Below, one piece after another: positions 1-13,400 of a DNA stretch of 64,000 bases. Location: assembly GCA_951213105.1 (NCBI GenBank), contig OX578145.1, positions 117,259,239-117,323,238 on the forward strand, written 5' to 3'. The notes beneath the pieces were generated by a model, which worked only from the letters and a program-made list of their open reading frames with translations, had not been told where the DNA came from and searched no databases. Position 1 is the first letter of the stretch; each line of letters opens with the position of its first letter. A program made the translations under genes and the position numbers. The DNA is from Amaurobius ferox. Its lineage: Eukaryota; Arthropoda; Arachnida; Araneae; Amaurobiidae.

Positions 1-254
1 AACTCTCTAGGACGTAGGAAAGTGCATTAAAAATGCCATCAAATAAGTATATCATGAAGAGTTATATAAAATTAAAAAAGAATTTGAAAAAATGTTATCT
101 ACCAAATTTATTTTAAAATGTGAAGCCTCTCTCTCATATGCCAAATGATAAAACTCTTGGAAAGATATTTATTATATAATATATCTCTTTTTTCTTTCTG
201 GAGGATATCCCAAAAGTCAGAATTAATTGAATTTGTTTTTTTCCCTATATTAAA

Positions 255-630
255 TAATTTTTAATTAAAAAACTACTTAACATATTTTACTGAAATTTTT
301 TTTTATATATTTTATGGGATAATGTGAATATTTCCTAAAAATTTCGAAGCAATTTGTGAATTTTAAATTTGCTTAAAAAATGTTTGAAAAATTAGGTCCC
401 ATAGGGTTCAATGTATTTCATTTTTTCAACCCGGGTTCAATAAAAAACTAATTGAGTGATATTATTTATTTATATTCCCATAGGTCCCACAGACCGTCTG
501 AACAACATACTAAAATTTCATTTTGATAAAATCATTTTTACGGCAGTTATCGTGCTGACAGACAGACAGACAGAATGAACAAAGTCATAAACACTTTCAA
601 CTATGTTGTAAAGTGTTAAAAAAATAATAA
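255..630 (+). repeat. Interspersed repeat family B, copy 1
   Basis: About 375 bp that matches 8755-9150 over nearly its whole length in the same orientation. It includes TTTATGGGATAAT, CCCATAGGTCCCACAGACCG and a GACAGACAGACAG block near the right end. No coding potential. Likely a non-autonomous element of unknown class. Confidence 0.7.
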
Positions 631-1298
631 TAATTGCAATGTATATTTTACACACAATGACCTATAATTGTACCAAATTTTGATTCAGTCCATTTAATAA
701 TTTCAGAGAAAAACCAGTTACATAAGTTAGTGGACAACCTGACCAACATACAAACAGAATGTTAAAAAGTGTTTTTTGTATTCAGAACTGCTCTTAAGAC
801 ATTTAGATTTTCAATTTGGCTGAATGAAAAGTGTTTTTGACATGAAAATAATACTTTTTTTTTTTAGTAAAGAAAGCTTGCTATATTTTCATTCAATGTA
901 GTGAGCTATAAATACAAATATCAGGTATTGCAAATGAAACTAAATATTCTGTTATACTAATTTTTATATCATCATCAAGTATACTTCAACAAAGGAACAT
1001 TAATTATGTTAAATCAATGTTAAATATGTTAAATCAGCCATTTAAAATATAAATACCTCTTAATCAATGTTTTGAAAATAACATTTTATACTTCAATATT
1101 TATTTATGCTATGCATGAAACCTTAAAATAATTATAGTAAACACAAATATGTTCTTTAAAACCTTTAACTCTTGTAATCTGAAAATTCACTAAATAGTGT
1201 TCCAAACTGCATTCCTTAATCTTCATTAAATACATTTAGTAGAAGATTAAAAACAAAATAGTTATAATAGATAAATGGTGTTCAAGATTTTATTTTAC
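631..1298. other. AT-rich intron/downstream sequence, nothing recognised
   Basis: Within the MDM1 transcription unit or its next intron. Only A/T runs and no frame, repeat or structural signal that I can support. Confidence 0.5.
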
Positions 1299-1448
1299 CT
1301 TTAAGTATTTTTTCAGAATCCTCATCTTTAGGTGTCCGTCTTCGAGTAGATAATGCACGAGTAACTGGTTTAGCTGGTGGTGTTGTAGCTGGCCGCTTCT
1401 GTTTAACCGTTTCTTTAGCTTTAGCAGGTTCAGCAGATTTAGGTCTTC
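1299..1448 (-). CDS. MDM1: MDM1 exon 10 (last one in the window)
   Basis: Two bases complete an Arg codon, then 49 codons and one base. Acceptor CATTCATTAG, donor AAAG|GTAAAAT. Basic Ala/Pro/Lys/Thr-rich peptide including TRALSTRRRTPKDED. The frame would continue in an exon left of base 1. Confidence 0.78.
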
Positions 1449-4400
1449 CTAATGAATGATTGCAACAGTTCGTCAAATGTATGCAAAACATCAACTAACA
1501 ACTAATATCAACTAGCAAAATTTATTATAATATTTAATTAAGTTATGAATAAAAATTATGCTCACTTCATACCAGGATTGGCAAAAAGTGAGTAAATGAT
1601 GTTTAAAATCAAAATATAATTTACAAAATTTGAATTTTATAATTAAATTTTTTATAATTAATTTATAGTTTTAATCACAAATTATGTGTCTCTTGTAGCA
1701 ACTCAAATGCTTTGACTTAAAATTTTTTGAAATACATTATTTTGTTATATTTAATATAGCAACTGTATGAATAATAATTTTTATTTCAGGATTTGCATAT
1801 GGATTTGTATATAAGTTGTACCATTTGCCCTTAGCAAATTACTTGCTTGGTGAAGCCATACACGCAAAGAGTATTTAACTTTAGACTTTGCCTTAGTCTC
1901 ATTCTCTCTGATGCCAAAAGCTACACATATAACCAGCTTTCTTAGGCGACTCAAACTGCTGCTGTAAGCCCCTGGGCCAGTCGAGTGGTCTGGGATTTCA
2001 ACACTCCTTCAACATGCTGGTTGGCTATTAAACCATGTGCTATGATTTTCTTATGTTTAGCCAGAGGCTTACCTTCTTTTGCTTTTAAGGTTTGTAAATT
2101 TTAAATGTAAAGTTTGTATATAAAAGCTAAGTTTCGACTGCATGCTGTCTTCCTTTAAAAGTGTAAATCATACAGTGTGATTGCTACCACATCAGCGTGA
2201 TCTATGGAAAAGTGATTTAGAAATTATAATGTTAGAGGTCCAAGAAAATACTAGTAACTTAGTAAAAGTGCTGACCACAATGCCATGTTTGTATTAGTGG
2301 AAGTTTCTTAAACAATCTTCAAAATCGTGACAAATTGTGCATTACAATAATATGGTGATGCCACTATAAAATTAGAGTCACATCCACCACAAAATGGTGA
2401 CCTAGATGTGCATTTGAGTCGCCACACTCTCTTTTCAATTTTATTATAAATAGGTTTCGCTGTACATAGAGATGTGGATTTTCCGGAAATTTTTGAAATT
2501 ATTCCCTATATTACACTTTAGCTGGAATAATATGTTCAATGACTTTTAAAAGTATTTATTCTTATATTACAGCTACAGTCAAATACATATTATATAACAA
2601 GTCTAAAAAAAGGCTTAAATCTAGAGATATATAAAAAATTCGATGTATGAAAATTTCTTACATCTATATACTGCAGTTGGCAACTACAATTTATCATTTT
2701 CCTTTAAATATGCTTGCTTTTGAAAACTTAAAAAAATTCTATTACACCTATAATAATGTTATTTTATCTTAAAAATTCCAATTTTAAAGAATTGCATAAA
2801 AAGAATAAGGCATGCAAAAGGTAGGTTGTTGTTGTTGAGACCCAGACTGTCCGACCTACCAGAAAGGTATTGTTGTTGTTGTTGAGACCCTGACCATCCG
2901 ACCTACCAGAAAGGTGTAAGGTAACTGTTTGGACGGCCGGGAAGTGCCACCCAATTTAGACCGGAACCCAGTGGGGGAGGCATCCACAGAGACCGTACCC
3001 TCCTTCCCTTACCACTAACCTCTCGGAAGGACTTACGGACCCACATGTTTAACGTGATCGTACTCCGAAAGAACACGGCGGCAGTTTGGGCAGCGGCTGG
3101 AATCGAACCCGGGCCTACCGAGTGCAACTCCAGCGCGCTAACCAATGGGCTACCGCCCAGAATGGGCTACCGCCCAGAATGGGCTACCCCAGAAAGGTGT
3201 AAGGTAACTGTTTGGACAGCCGGGAAGTGCCACCTAATTTAGACCGGAACCCAGTGGGGGAGGCATCCACAGGGACCGTACCCTCCTTCCCCTACCACCA
3301 ACCTCTCGGAAGGACTTACGGACCCACATGTTTAATGTGATCGTACTCCGCATGAACACGGCGGCAGTTTTGGCAGCGGCTTGAATCGAACCCGGGTCTA
3401 CAGAGTGCAATTCCAGCGTGCTAACCACTGGGGTACCGTGCCCTATGCAAAAGGTAGGTAAAATAATTTAAAATTATTAAACCTTATCAGAATCATAAAT
3501 AACTTACTATTTAGTATTATCAAAAGTAGATTATAAAATATAATATTAAAAACAAAACAAAAAAAAAAACTGATTATAAATGAAATAAACATTAAATATT
3601 ATATTTCATTTTTTTCAATACCTACTGATGATTCTACCATCTTCTTAAAAAATAACAAAAATAAATTACTAGTTTATTATATGTATAAAAATAAATTACC
3701 AAATATATAAACATATTAAATGACAAAAATAAATTAAAAAATGCTTGTACTTCAGCATTTTTAAAAATAAATTATTTTATATAATATTGAAAAGTTTAAA
3801 AAACACTTGCTTGTAATTGAATGAGTATTATGAGAAAGAAGAGATAATTCGCAAGATGAGTTAAGCATATATTTAGAGCTATTACAGCATTTTCCCTCAG
3901 CAGAACTTGCGGAAACATTCCAGTTTTTTAATATTTTTATGAATTTAGGAGAACTTAATACTGAAAGAATAGACTTCTTAAAATTTTATTTGCTTGAGTA
4001 AAATGTCACTTGTACCCTTTTGGTTGATATCTATTCTCTTTAAAATAAAGCGCATATACACATATTTGTACACACATTACGCAAGAGGGCCAATGATTAT
4101 TTATGTAACTTTAAGGAAAGTTTTGATTTTTTACTGATTTTTCAAAATTTTATTCGAAAATTTGGGGGTCTTCCAAACATTCGATTGCGTTTAAAAACAA
4201 TAAGCTTCTAGTACTCACAGATTATAATTTGTGTACTAAATTTTGTTCGAATCGCTCTATTCATTTATGGGATATTATCTCCACAGACTCACTGGCACAC
4301 ACCCGGACATCATCTCAAAAACATTCGATCCGTGTTCGGGGATGCTTGAAACATGCTCTCCCATCAGAAACTCGAATTTGAATTTTCGACCCCATCACAA

Positions 4401-7400
4401 TACTTTTCTTATACATTATACTATGTATATAAGGAAAGTAATAATGTACCCACATCCCTTAATATAGACTTTAACATATCCAGATGAGTTTGTTCCTGTC
4501 ACTGGTGAACTCTATGACTTAATTTTATGCAATCTTACTCATTTTTCAAATCCAAAATGTACATTACGAAGTGTTATAAGTTGCAACAGTGTGCTATTGG
4601 TCATAATATAAGAATGGTGTTATAGTGAATCATAGGCAAATTACTTTATAATTTGAGACTGCTGTAAAATGATAACAGCATAATTGCTTGGGGGAATTAA
4701 ATAGTTTTCCAGATCGTGATTGGAAAATACATAAAAATATCACATATTTACAAAAATATTACATAAATGTCCTTGCATAGGAATATAGATCCAGAATATA
4801 AATAATATTTTTACTTAATTGGGGAGATGTTTTCCTCTCTTTCTTTTTCTCAGCAATTGGTTCTAAAACCATTTCTTTTTTAGAAGGATCACTACGTTTT
4901 GAAGCAGATTGGTGACACCTATAAATAAATAGAAACACATATGTAAATATCAATTAATGATACATCTATAGGCATTTCTAACTTTACAAGTTCTTAGGGT
5001 TACTAATATATTTTTACAAGAATCAACAAAATTTAAAATATTAGTATTAATTGCAACAAATGACTAAACCATCATAAATACAACATTTCAGACCATATGC
5101 ATAGCTATTTGTGATTCCAATGTACTATAAATGACAGAAAAATTCTGTAAATTGACAGTCATATTTCCTATAATAAATTCCTGTTTTAAGAGTTTTCTCT
5201 TTATGAATGTTTGGTTGAAATTAATTAACATGTAAAGTTAGGAACTATATTCACATTGTCACTGCATTTTACAATACCAAATGCAAACTAATAAAAAATA
5301 CCCAATTATATTAATTCAAATACTTTTAAAAACTTCTTAATTTAAACTACTTATCATAAAATTAGCAAAATCTGTACTGTTTTCTTAATAGATTTCAATT
5401 AATATTAAGAACATTATTACCTCTTTTATTTTTATTGATTCAATTAATTTAAATCTGGTACTTTTTATTCAAACAAAATATATGGAGCACGACTTATTCT
5501 ATAGTGTTCAATGCTACATGTATCACAATCAGTATCAGTTTTTTTTTAAATATTTCATATAAATATTTTAAAAGTTTTTTTTAAGTTGGGCAACAGCTTT
5601 GTGGTACTAGTGGATGCATTTTACTTATATGTTTAAAACTATTATAATACTATTATCATCCATAGCATAGTTCAAAAAATCAATATTTCCCATATACTCT
5701 CACCATTGTTCCAGGAATTATCTTATTTTTCCATAGGAAATATTGCTATAAAAATCATAACAATTGAATAATTCTAGTTTTTCCCATAATGTATCAACAC
5801 AAAATTTGACAGCAGTATTCATTCTTAGTATAGATTCATTCTTGTTATCAAGTCCACACCCCACACATACACAGGTGGATATCTTTCTAAAAGCATTCGA
5901 ATAGATTCACAAGGTCTTAAAACAAACTTAGTCAGCAAAATTTGACATCAATTTTCGTTTAGATAACAATAACTTTTACAACAATAGTATGAATGACGAT
6001 TGATAAATGATGACTTCACTTGGCAAATAAAAATTACTTTTTACAAAGAAATAAACAATCCAAAGTAACTCCTCATAGTAACTAATGATTTACAATTTTT
6101 TTTTTCAATAGATGTGAGGTCTTAGTCTTGCTGTTCAACAGCAGCATGAAGCTATTTACAATGTATTTTCAGCTGATACAAGGTTTTGTGTAGTCTTCAA
6201 GTAAATGTAGGATAATAAAATCAACCAACTTTCGTAAAGAATGAAAAGAAGATGTATGGCTTAATGTTTCTATTATTTCTAAATTATTAAACAAAAATTA
6301 TTTCCAGATCATAAATGCCAATTAGTAGTTCTGTATAGTACACTTATTTTTTTAATTCGTTTACTGGTTGTAAAAATTCACAAAAATTTTAAAATACAAC
6401 ATATTTTCTATGTGTCCTTCCGAGAGGTTGGTGGTAGGGGAAGGAGGGTACGGTCCCTATGGATGCCTTTCTCACTGGGTTCCGGTCTAAATTGGGCATC
6501 CAAACAGTTACCGTACACCTTTCTAGTAGATCGAATGGTCTGGGTTTCAACAGCAACATATTTTCTATGAATGAGAACTTTGCTCAACAATTGTTTAAAC
6601 ATGAATTTCCAAATAAAAATGAATAAAATGTAACTATTTCAGAATCAAAATAATAATAATTATGTGCAAAAGAACATTGTACATTTTAAAAATATATAAA
6701 AAATATTGTTTTCTTAATTAGAATCATTCATATTAATTAGAAAAGAATCGAAAGATAATAGTCTTAATCACAATAATCATTTGACTATGACCCCACTCTG
6801 ATGTTTACTACTATATAGTTTAACCTGACTTACACTAATTAAAAGTTAATAAAAATATTATTTTTTTTTTTACTTTTGAAATTTTGATGAGTACCTAATA
6901 AAAACATGGAAACACAGTGAGCATGGAAGCACAGTGATAAAGACCTCTAGTTTAATTAAGATGATTAATGGCACATAAATCTGATTATTGGAACATGAGA
7001 ATTTTAAATTATATTTCAATATTATTAATGCTCATCAGAGAATCAGATATTTCTACTGCAGCAATTTTATTTTAAAGAATAATTTTCAACTATTATAATT
7101 TAATGGTGTTACAATTTTTAATTTTAAAAAGTTCTATTAAAATGATAGTTATTTTTCTTTTTGTATGTGTGTGTATGTGCAATTAATCTGAAATTCGGAT
7201 AAACAAAATTGGAAGAAATTATAAAAAAAATTAACATTGATTTTCTAGAAATCATTAGTTAAGTATGTGGAAAAAATAATAAAGGTAACAGAAAATACTT
7301 ATGTACTTCAAAATATAATTACAAGAAACACAATCTATATTATTTTCACCATAATTACAGCATGGCACTTTTCTTAATTTAATCTCAATAGCTTAAACTA

Positions 7401-10400
7401 ATTTGCATTGCATGCAGAAAAAAAATTAAGTTCAACATAAAAGAAATAAAATTAATACACAAATGTACCATAAAGCAATCATACAAATAAAAACAGATAT
7501 CTTACTTGGGTTGATTGATGAGATGCTCAGGAGCAACAACTTTAGGTCGAGGAGTTGGACCCTCAGGGTGCTTTTTGTAAACTTCTGGCAATAGCTCCCC
7601 ATAAACAGGATGTCCATGACCCCTCCATCTATATTCATTGGCTTTCTGTAGTCTCTCAACCACTTCAACGAGCCAAGGTTCTTCTAAATGTTCGTTTTCT
7701 TTTTCAGGAACCTGTAAAAAGACATGGCAAATAACTAAAAAACAAAATTAATCTTTCAGTTGACAAATTAAAAACATACAGAGTAGAGATGGACAAAGTC
7801 TATTACTATCTGGGAGCAGGCCAAAAATGTAGACATTAATCTTTTGTTAAACTACATCTTAACAACTTGATTTTTCTAATCTTTAATTTATTTTCATTTC
7901 TAGATTAAAAGAAAAAAGAAAGAAAAGAGACCAAATTTGATTTTGGCAACATTTGTATACTTCAGCAAGTGAACTGAAACAAGAAATAACAAGAAAGTCA
8001 ATCCTGCATAAAACATTGATTATGAAACACTAAGTGTAACGTAATTTCATTTAAACATCGCTAAAATGCGATACATTCAGAGGTAATATTTTTAAAATTA
8101 TCATAATACTACAATAATTTATTATATTTGATAACTTGAAACTTCTTCGAAAAAAATGAACTGTATTCAAATGAAGTCATTGACATATAAATCATCTGAC
8201 TCTCTACGAAAAGGAGTAAATACCTCATTCATACACTTTTTCCATTCCTTTCATTCCTCACAATACTACAATAATTTATTTTACTTAAAAACTTCAAACC
8301 ATGGAGGTAAAAGTAATTTAACTCTATGCTTAAAACTTCATCGAAAAAGTCTACTATAAAATCGTCTGTGTCTCTATATAAAATCAATGAATGTTTCATT
8401 CATATCAGCTATATTGCAAACTCCAGAGCTAAATAATTTTGCATTAAAGAAATTCAGCAATTCTTATACAACTCATCTTACAGCTTGGTGCATTTAGATT
8501 CTTCATAAGTGAAAATTAAGCTTCGTTGTAAAAATAATCAAAGTTTGATGAGAATTTAAATTCAAATATATTCTAATTGCATTGTTTCAGAATATAGATG
8601 CACAGAAATTAAGCAAAAGTAAAGCTGTTTTAGGACGGATACAACACTAAATATAAATTTAAAAAAACTTCAAAAATCACGATTTTGACACAAGATGGAT
8701 GGCATATTTCATTTTGAAGTGGGTCACGTGACCTCTTCATATTATATGGGTGTAATTATTATTTTAATTTTTATTTAAAAAATTACCAAATATATTTCAG
8801 TGAAATTTTTTTTATATTTTTTATGGGATAATTTGAATATTTTCTAAAACTTTCGAAGCAATTTGTGAATTTTAAATTCGCTTAAAAAATGTTTGAAAAA
8901 TTAGGTTCCATAGGGTTCAATGTATTTCATGTTTTCAAACCGGGTTCAATCCAAAACTAATTGGGTGATATTATTTATTTATATTCCCATAGGTCCCACA
9001 GACCGTCTGAACAACATACTAAAATTTCATTTTGATAAAGTCAATTTTACGGTAGTTATTATGCGAACGGATAGACAGACAGCAGATAGATAGAATGAAC
9101 AAAATCATAAGCATTTTCAAGTATGTTGTAAAATGTTAAAAATTAAATAAATTCAGAAGCTAACAGTGACCGAAGTAATTTTATTTTATGTGTTATGACC
9201 ACATATATGTTTCGTAATTTTGATCAATGTTTAATATTTCTTTTGGAAACAGAAATCAAATGTATTGATTCCAAAGTACAATTCTTAACTCTGTGGAAAC
9301 TGATTTTGACTCTACGAAAACTCAAGCTCTGACGGGTCTGCAAGGTGAAATTCTTTTTAAACCAGAATTTTGGAAATAGTTTAGCACCATGACTAAATTT
9401 CTATGCACTATAGCACCAAGCACTGTAGGGAACATGCTCTGATTCATGCTCATGATCTGGTCATTTCATCGCCTATTCCTTACTAATAACAGGCAAAAGT
9501 TGCAAAACCATGGAAGGGATGATCTGTTGAAGACTTTCTTGTTTAAATACTACACTCTTATATAGTGGAATAGTCTCTTCACTATCATTAAGATGGTTGC
9601 TTCAAATTTTATGAGAACATTTTTGAAATAAGGAATTTTGTGAAAGATTTAAATTTTGCGTAGTGTAGGGTGAGGTAATTTTTTGAAATTATGTTAAAGG
9701 TTCCAAAAAATGGATCTAAATTTCTTCTGGACAGATACTTGTAATCTATGTCACCCCATCTGCCTGTAGCATAAACCTGTTCCTGTAGAGGTGTAAGAGA
9801 TATGAAAAGAACAGCATTAGTCTAGGCGAACCCCAGTCCCATCACTATTTAATAAATCCATAGTTATTAACAGTTTATCTAGTTTTTCTCACTTGCTCCC
9901 TAGCAAAAAATATAAAAAATCAACATAGAAATTAATTGAGAAGACCATAGTTAATTAATTTTTTTTTACATAATTATGCTATTTTAGAGCATTTGTTTCT
10001 GATTTTTGTTGCATATACAATTTTCAAAGAGATAAGGGAAAAATTCAAAAACTTGAAAAGTAACAGAGGAAGTCTATTAGATTATTTCTTTAGAAGTAGA
10101 GATTCTGAAAGTTGTCAATCTGATTGGTGCACTTCACCAATCAAGTTCAGCATTACACAGGTAATTGCAAAATGCATATGAGGTAAAAGTTAATATTTTA
10201 AAAATTATGGTAAAAAATATTAAACTGCAATGAAAAAATAAAGGCTGAAAGAGTACAAAATTTTATGGTTCTTTCCACAAGTGTGGGTCCAACTTTGCTG
10301 GGTTATCACATCAAAAGTTATTCATTAGTATTATTATTCATTAGTATTAATATATAAAAAATTATTCATTAGTTAGTCTAAGTTATCACATAAAAGTTTC

Positions 10401-13400
10401 TGATCAAGGACGGAGTTTGTCCAAATTAGAATGTAGATTTTGTTCAGTGGTGAATGAACATAAATCTGGAACTCAGTTAAAACAGGTCTAGTCAACCATA
10501 TTTTTAAAATTACAATGTTAAAGCATCAGGTTAGCTTGCAGCTAGTCTATAGTAAGATGACCAATGATAAGAAAAACAAAACTGCAGCATACATAAAAGT
10601 AACGTTAAGATAATAAGTAAAAGCTATTGCATCCTAAAAGAATGGAAATTATTTGTATATATATAGAACCATAGACCAACTGAAGACTGTTTGTTCTCAA
10701 CAGTATACATGAAGAGGTTAAACATTTTCAGAGGTTAAGAACAGGGTGTTAAATTGTAAAAGTCTGGAATCAATTATAAAAACACACATAAGAAAATAAA
10801 TAGTCATAAAATGAACAGAAACATATACATGCTTAAAAGATATTCTAAGTTTCTGCATACAATGAATTTGGAACAGTATACTTATCCACTTGTTTTTAAA
10901 GAAATTCTGAGCATACAAGTTGTTAAAGAATAGTGATTGTTAATTTTGTCAGCTTTATCCTGTATATAACAAAAAAATACAATATTTGGCTTACCTTAAC
11001 AAGTCTTGATGTCTTTTTCCATTGCCCATCCACATAAACGTAAGATGTAAAAGGTTTGTACTTAGCTTTATATTCTGTTTTAAATTTCCTAAAACAGATG
11101 TCTTTGTATAGAAATTTCAGTAGAACATTTTAAAATTAAAGTGTGTAATATGTTCAATGTTCATTATTGTGTTGACATTTCATGATAAAAAGAATCTGAT
11201 GTAGGCAATATATGAGCTTTCTTGCATGATGAATGCTATGATGAATTTACTACTTTAACTGTCTCATAAATAGAAGTAAAAAGTCATGCATTTATATCTA
11301 CATGCAAAATCTACATTAAAATGTTACTGAAATTTAATCACTATTGCATAAATTGAAATTTGCACCTTTAGCATGATTCTGCAACATTATTTCAAAGAGT
11401 GCTATCCCAGTTGCAAAGGAATGATATTAATCAATTTGTTACATATTATTTCATATGAAAAAGTAGCCTAAGTTAATCATATTTAGCACATTTAAAATTT
11501 TATACAACTTTTTTTTAAAAATAATTTGTAAAACATGCAATATCTCAAGTATGTATGTTTCCAAGTCTCTAACATAAGAGAGAGTATTTCTCACTTATTT
11601 AGCCAACCGAAGATTTTGGTGTGTGGTACCCCTTAAAATAACAAATATTGCAACATAGTACTTTTCTTCAAAGTATCCTAGTATTAAATTTCAAATCCCT
11701 ATCTATTGGTAAGTTCTTTTTTCAAATAGTCAGTATTTCGAACATTTTGATATGGAGCACCCCTCACTCCTCTACAAATGTAAATTTTGGAATAATTCAT
11801 TTTTCCAGGGGATGTTATCAAACTGTTTGTTCTTCCATGCACCAAATTACAAATATCTATTGCATTTAAAAGAAGGCATTTTTCAATTACTCTGCAAATT
11901 GATCATTTTGATGTGTGAGACCCCTAAAGTAATAAATTTATGAAATTAAAATTAACCACCTTCCTTTTATCAAACGATGAACCCTTACACCAAATTTAAA
12001 GTCTCTATTTAAAAAATGGCGTTTCTCATTTAATTGACAAATGGAACATTTGGTAGTCTGCATTCCTAAACTAACAACTATAGGAAAACTAAAATTATAT
12101 ATGTTTGAACCTTGAATTCTTGCACAGTTGAACCTTTGCACCCAATTTTAAATCTCTTTCTTCTCAAAGTACATTTCACATTTGAAATGTTTTGGAAAAT
12201 GACATTTTGTAAAAAAATGATTTTTTCTGAGAGTTCTATCGAACGACTGACCTAAGTAACAAATTTTGTGTTTCTATCTATATACGACAAGTGTGAAACA
12301 GGCAGATAGATGGAGACTTGGAAATTAGCACACATATACAAGCTGAATACCCATTTTATATCAGAGGTCTTATAATAATAAAAATCTGAATAATGTGAAT
12401 TTTGATTTTTCTAGTGTGTCTTGTCAAACTTAAAACATCTGTGTACTGAATTTCAAGGCTCTATATCACTTAAAAGAGGGTATTTACCATTTATTTGGTC
12501 AATATAACAGTTTGGTTGATAGTATCCCTAATATACCAATTAATAGTATTAGGGGAAAAAAATTTTGGGATGGCACCCCTAAAATGCCAATTCTTATATT
12601 AACAGTAATGATGGTATTAGAGCTAAAAGTTTTTTTTCCCTTTCGCAATGGTGATTTTTTGCCCCTCACTTTTAAAAAATGTTCCGCCATCCCTGCCAAT
12701 AGGATTCTGTTAATCACTTATTACAATAATCCTATAAAATTTCTTATAATATACTTAATTTGAGCTCTTGTGTCCATAGATATCACAGACATATGTATAA
12801 ATAGCTTCCCAAATGTTAAAATTATGTTCAGGGATGTTCAAAACATGAAAACCAATGATTAGTTGAGAACCCCCCCTAATATAAATGACTAGCTTTGCAA
12901 CAGCTTTACAGTCTGGAAAAAAAATAATCTCAACACTTAGTAAAAATTGGACTTACCTAGAATCTTTTGCAGGTTTATCAGCATTAGTTTCTTCTCTGTG
13001 TTTAACACATGGTCTATGCACAGGAGCTAATTTTGTTTTTGGCACAAGCATGTCTAGAACAAAATATTCAAATTGTCTCTCAAAGGGGAACTTAATATTA
13101 CAGTAGTAATGAAGTAAATAGAACATAAACTACTGCACACATAAAATATTAAAAAGCAGACAATCATTTTGGAAACACATGGGTTTTCTTTTTCAGTGTG
13201 GACATGTCAAGAACTGCACCTCAAAAGAAAACCACATCTAAGCAGAAAAAGATAATAATAATTAAATATAGCTATGCAAACCTATTACAAATTTGTTTTT
13301 AAAAAAATTTTAAGGTACTGCAAAGCTAACATAACTAACCTGTCTCATCAGAGCCCTTTATGATGTTCATTGAAACAGATTTTCTGGCCATGCAAGGTGC

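Noticed and set aside
1960..2015. Possible SINE tail (GTCGAGTGGTCTGGGATTTCAACAC)-like word
   Set aside because: Similarity to the SINE 3' end is limited to a short word, with no target duplication or neighbouring body.
2903..3428. Minus-strand frames starting MVSALELHSVGPGSIPA, repeated at 23483, 52248 and 59491
   Set aside because: These are translations of the tRNA-derived SINE. The tRNA head and body lie in the frame by chance; target duplications and boxes A/B show the true nature.
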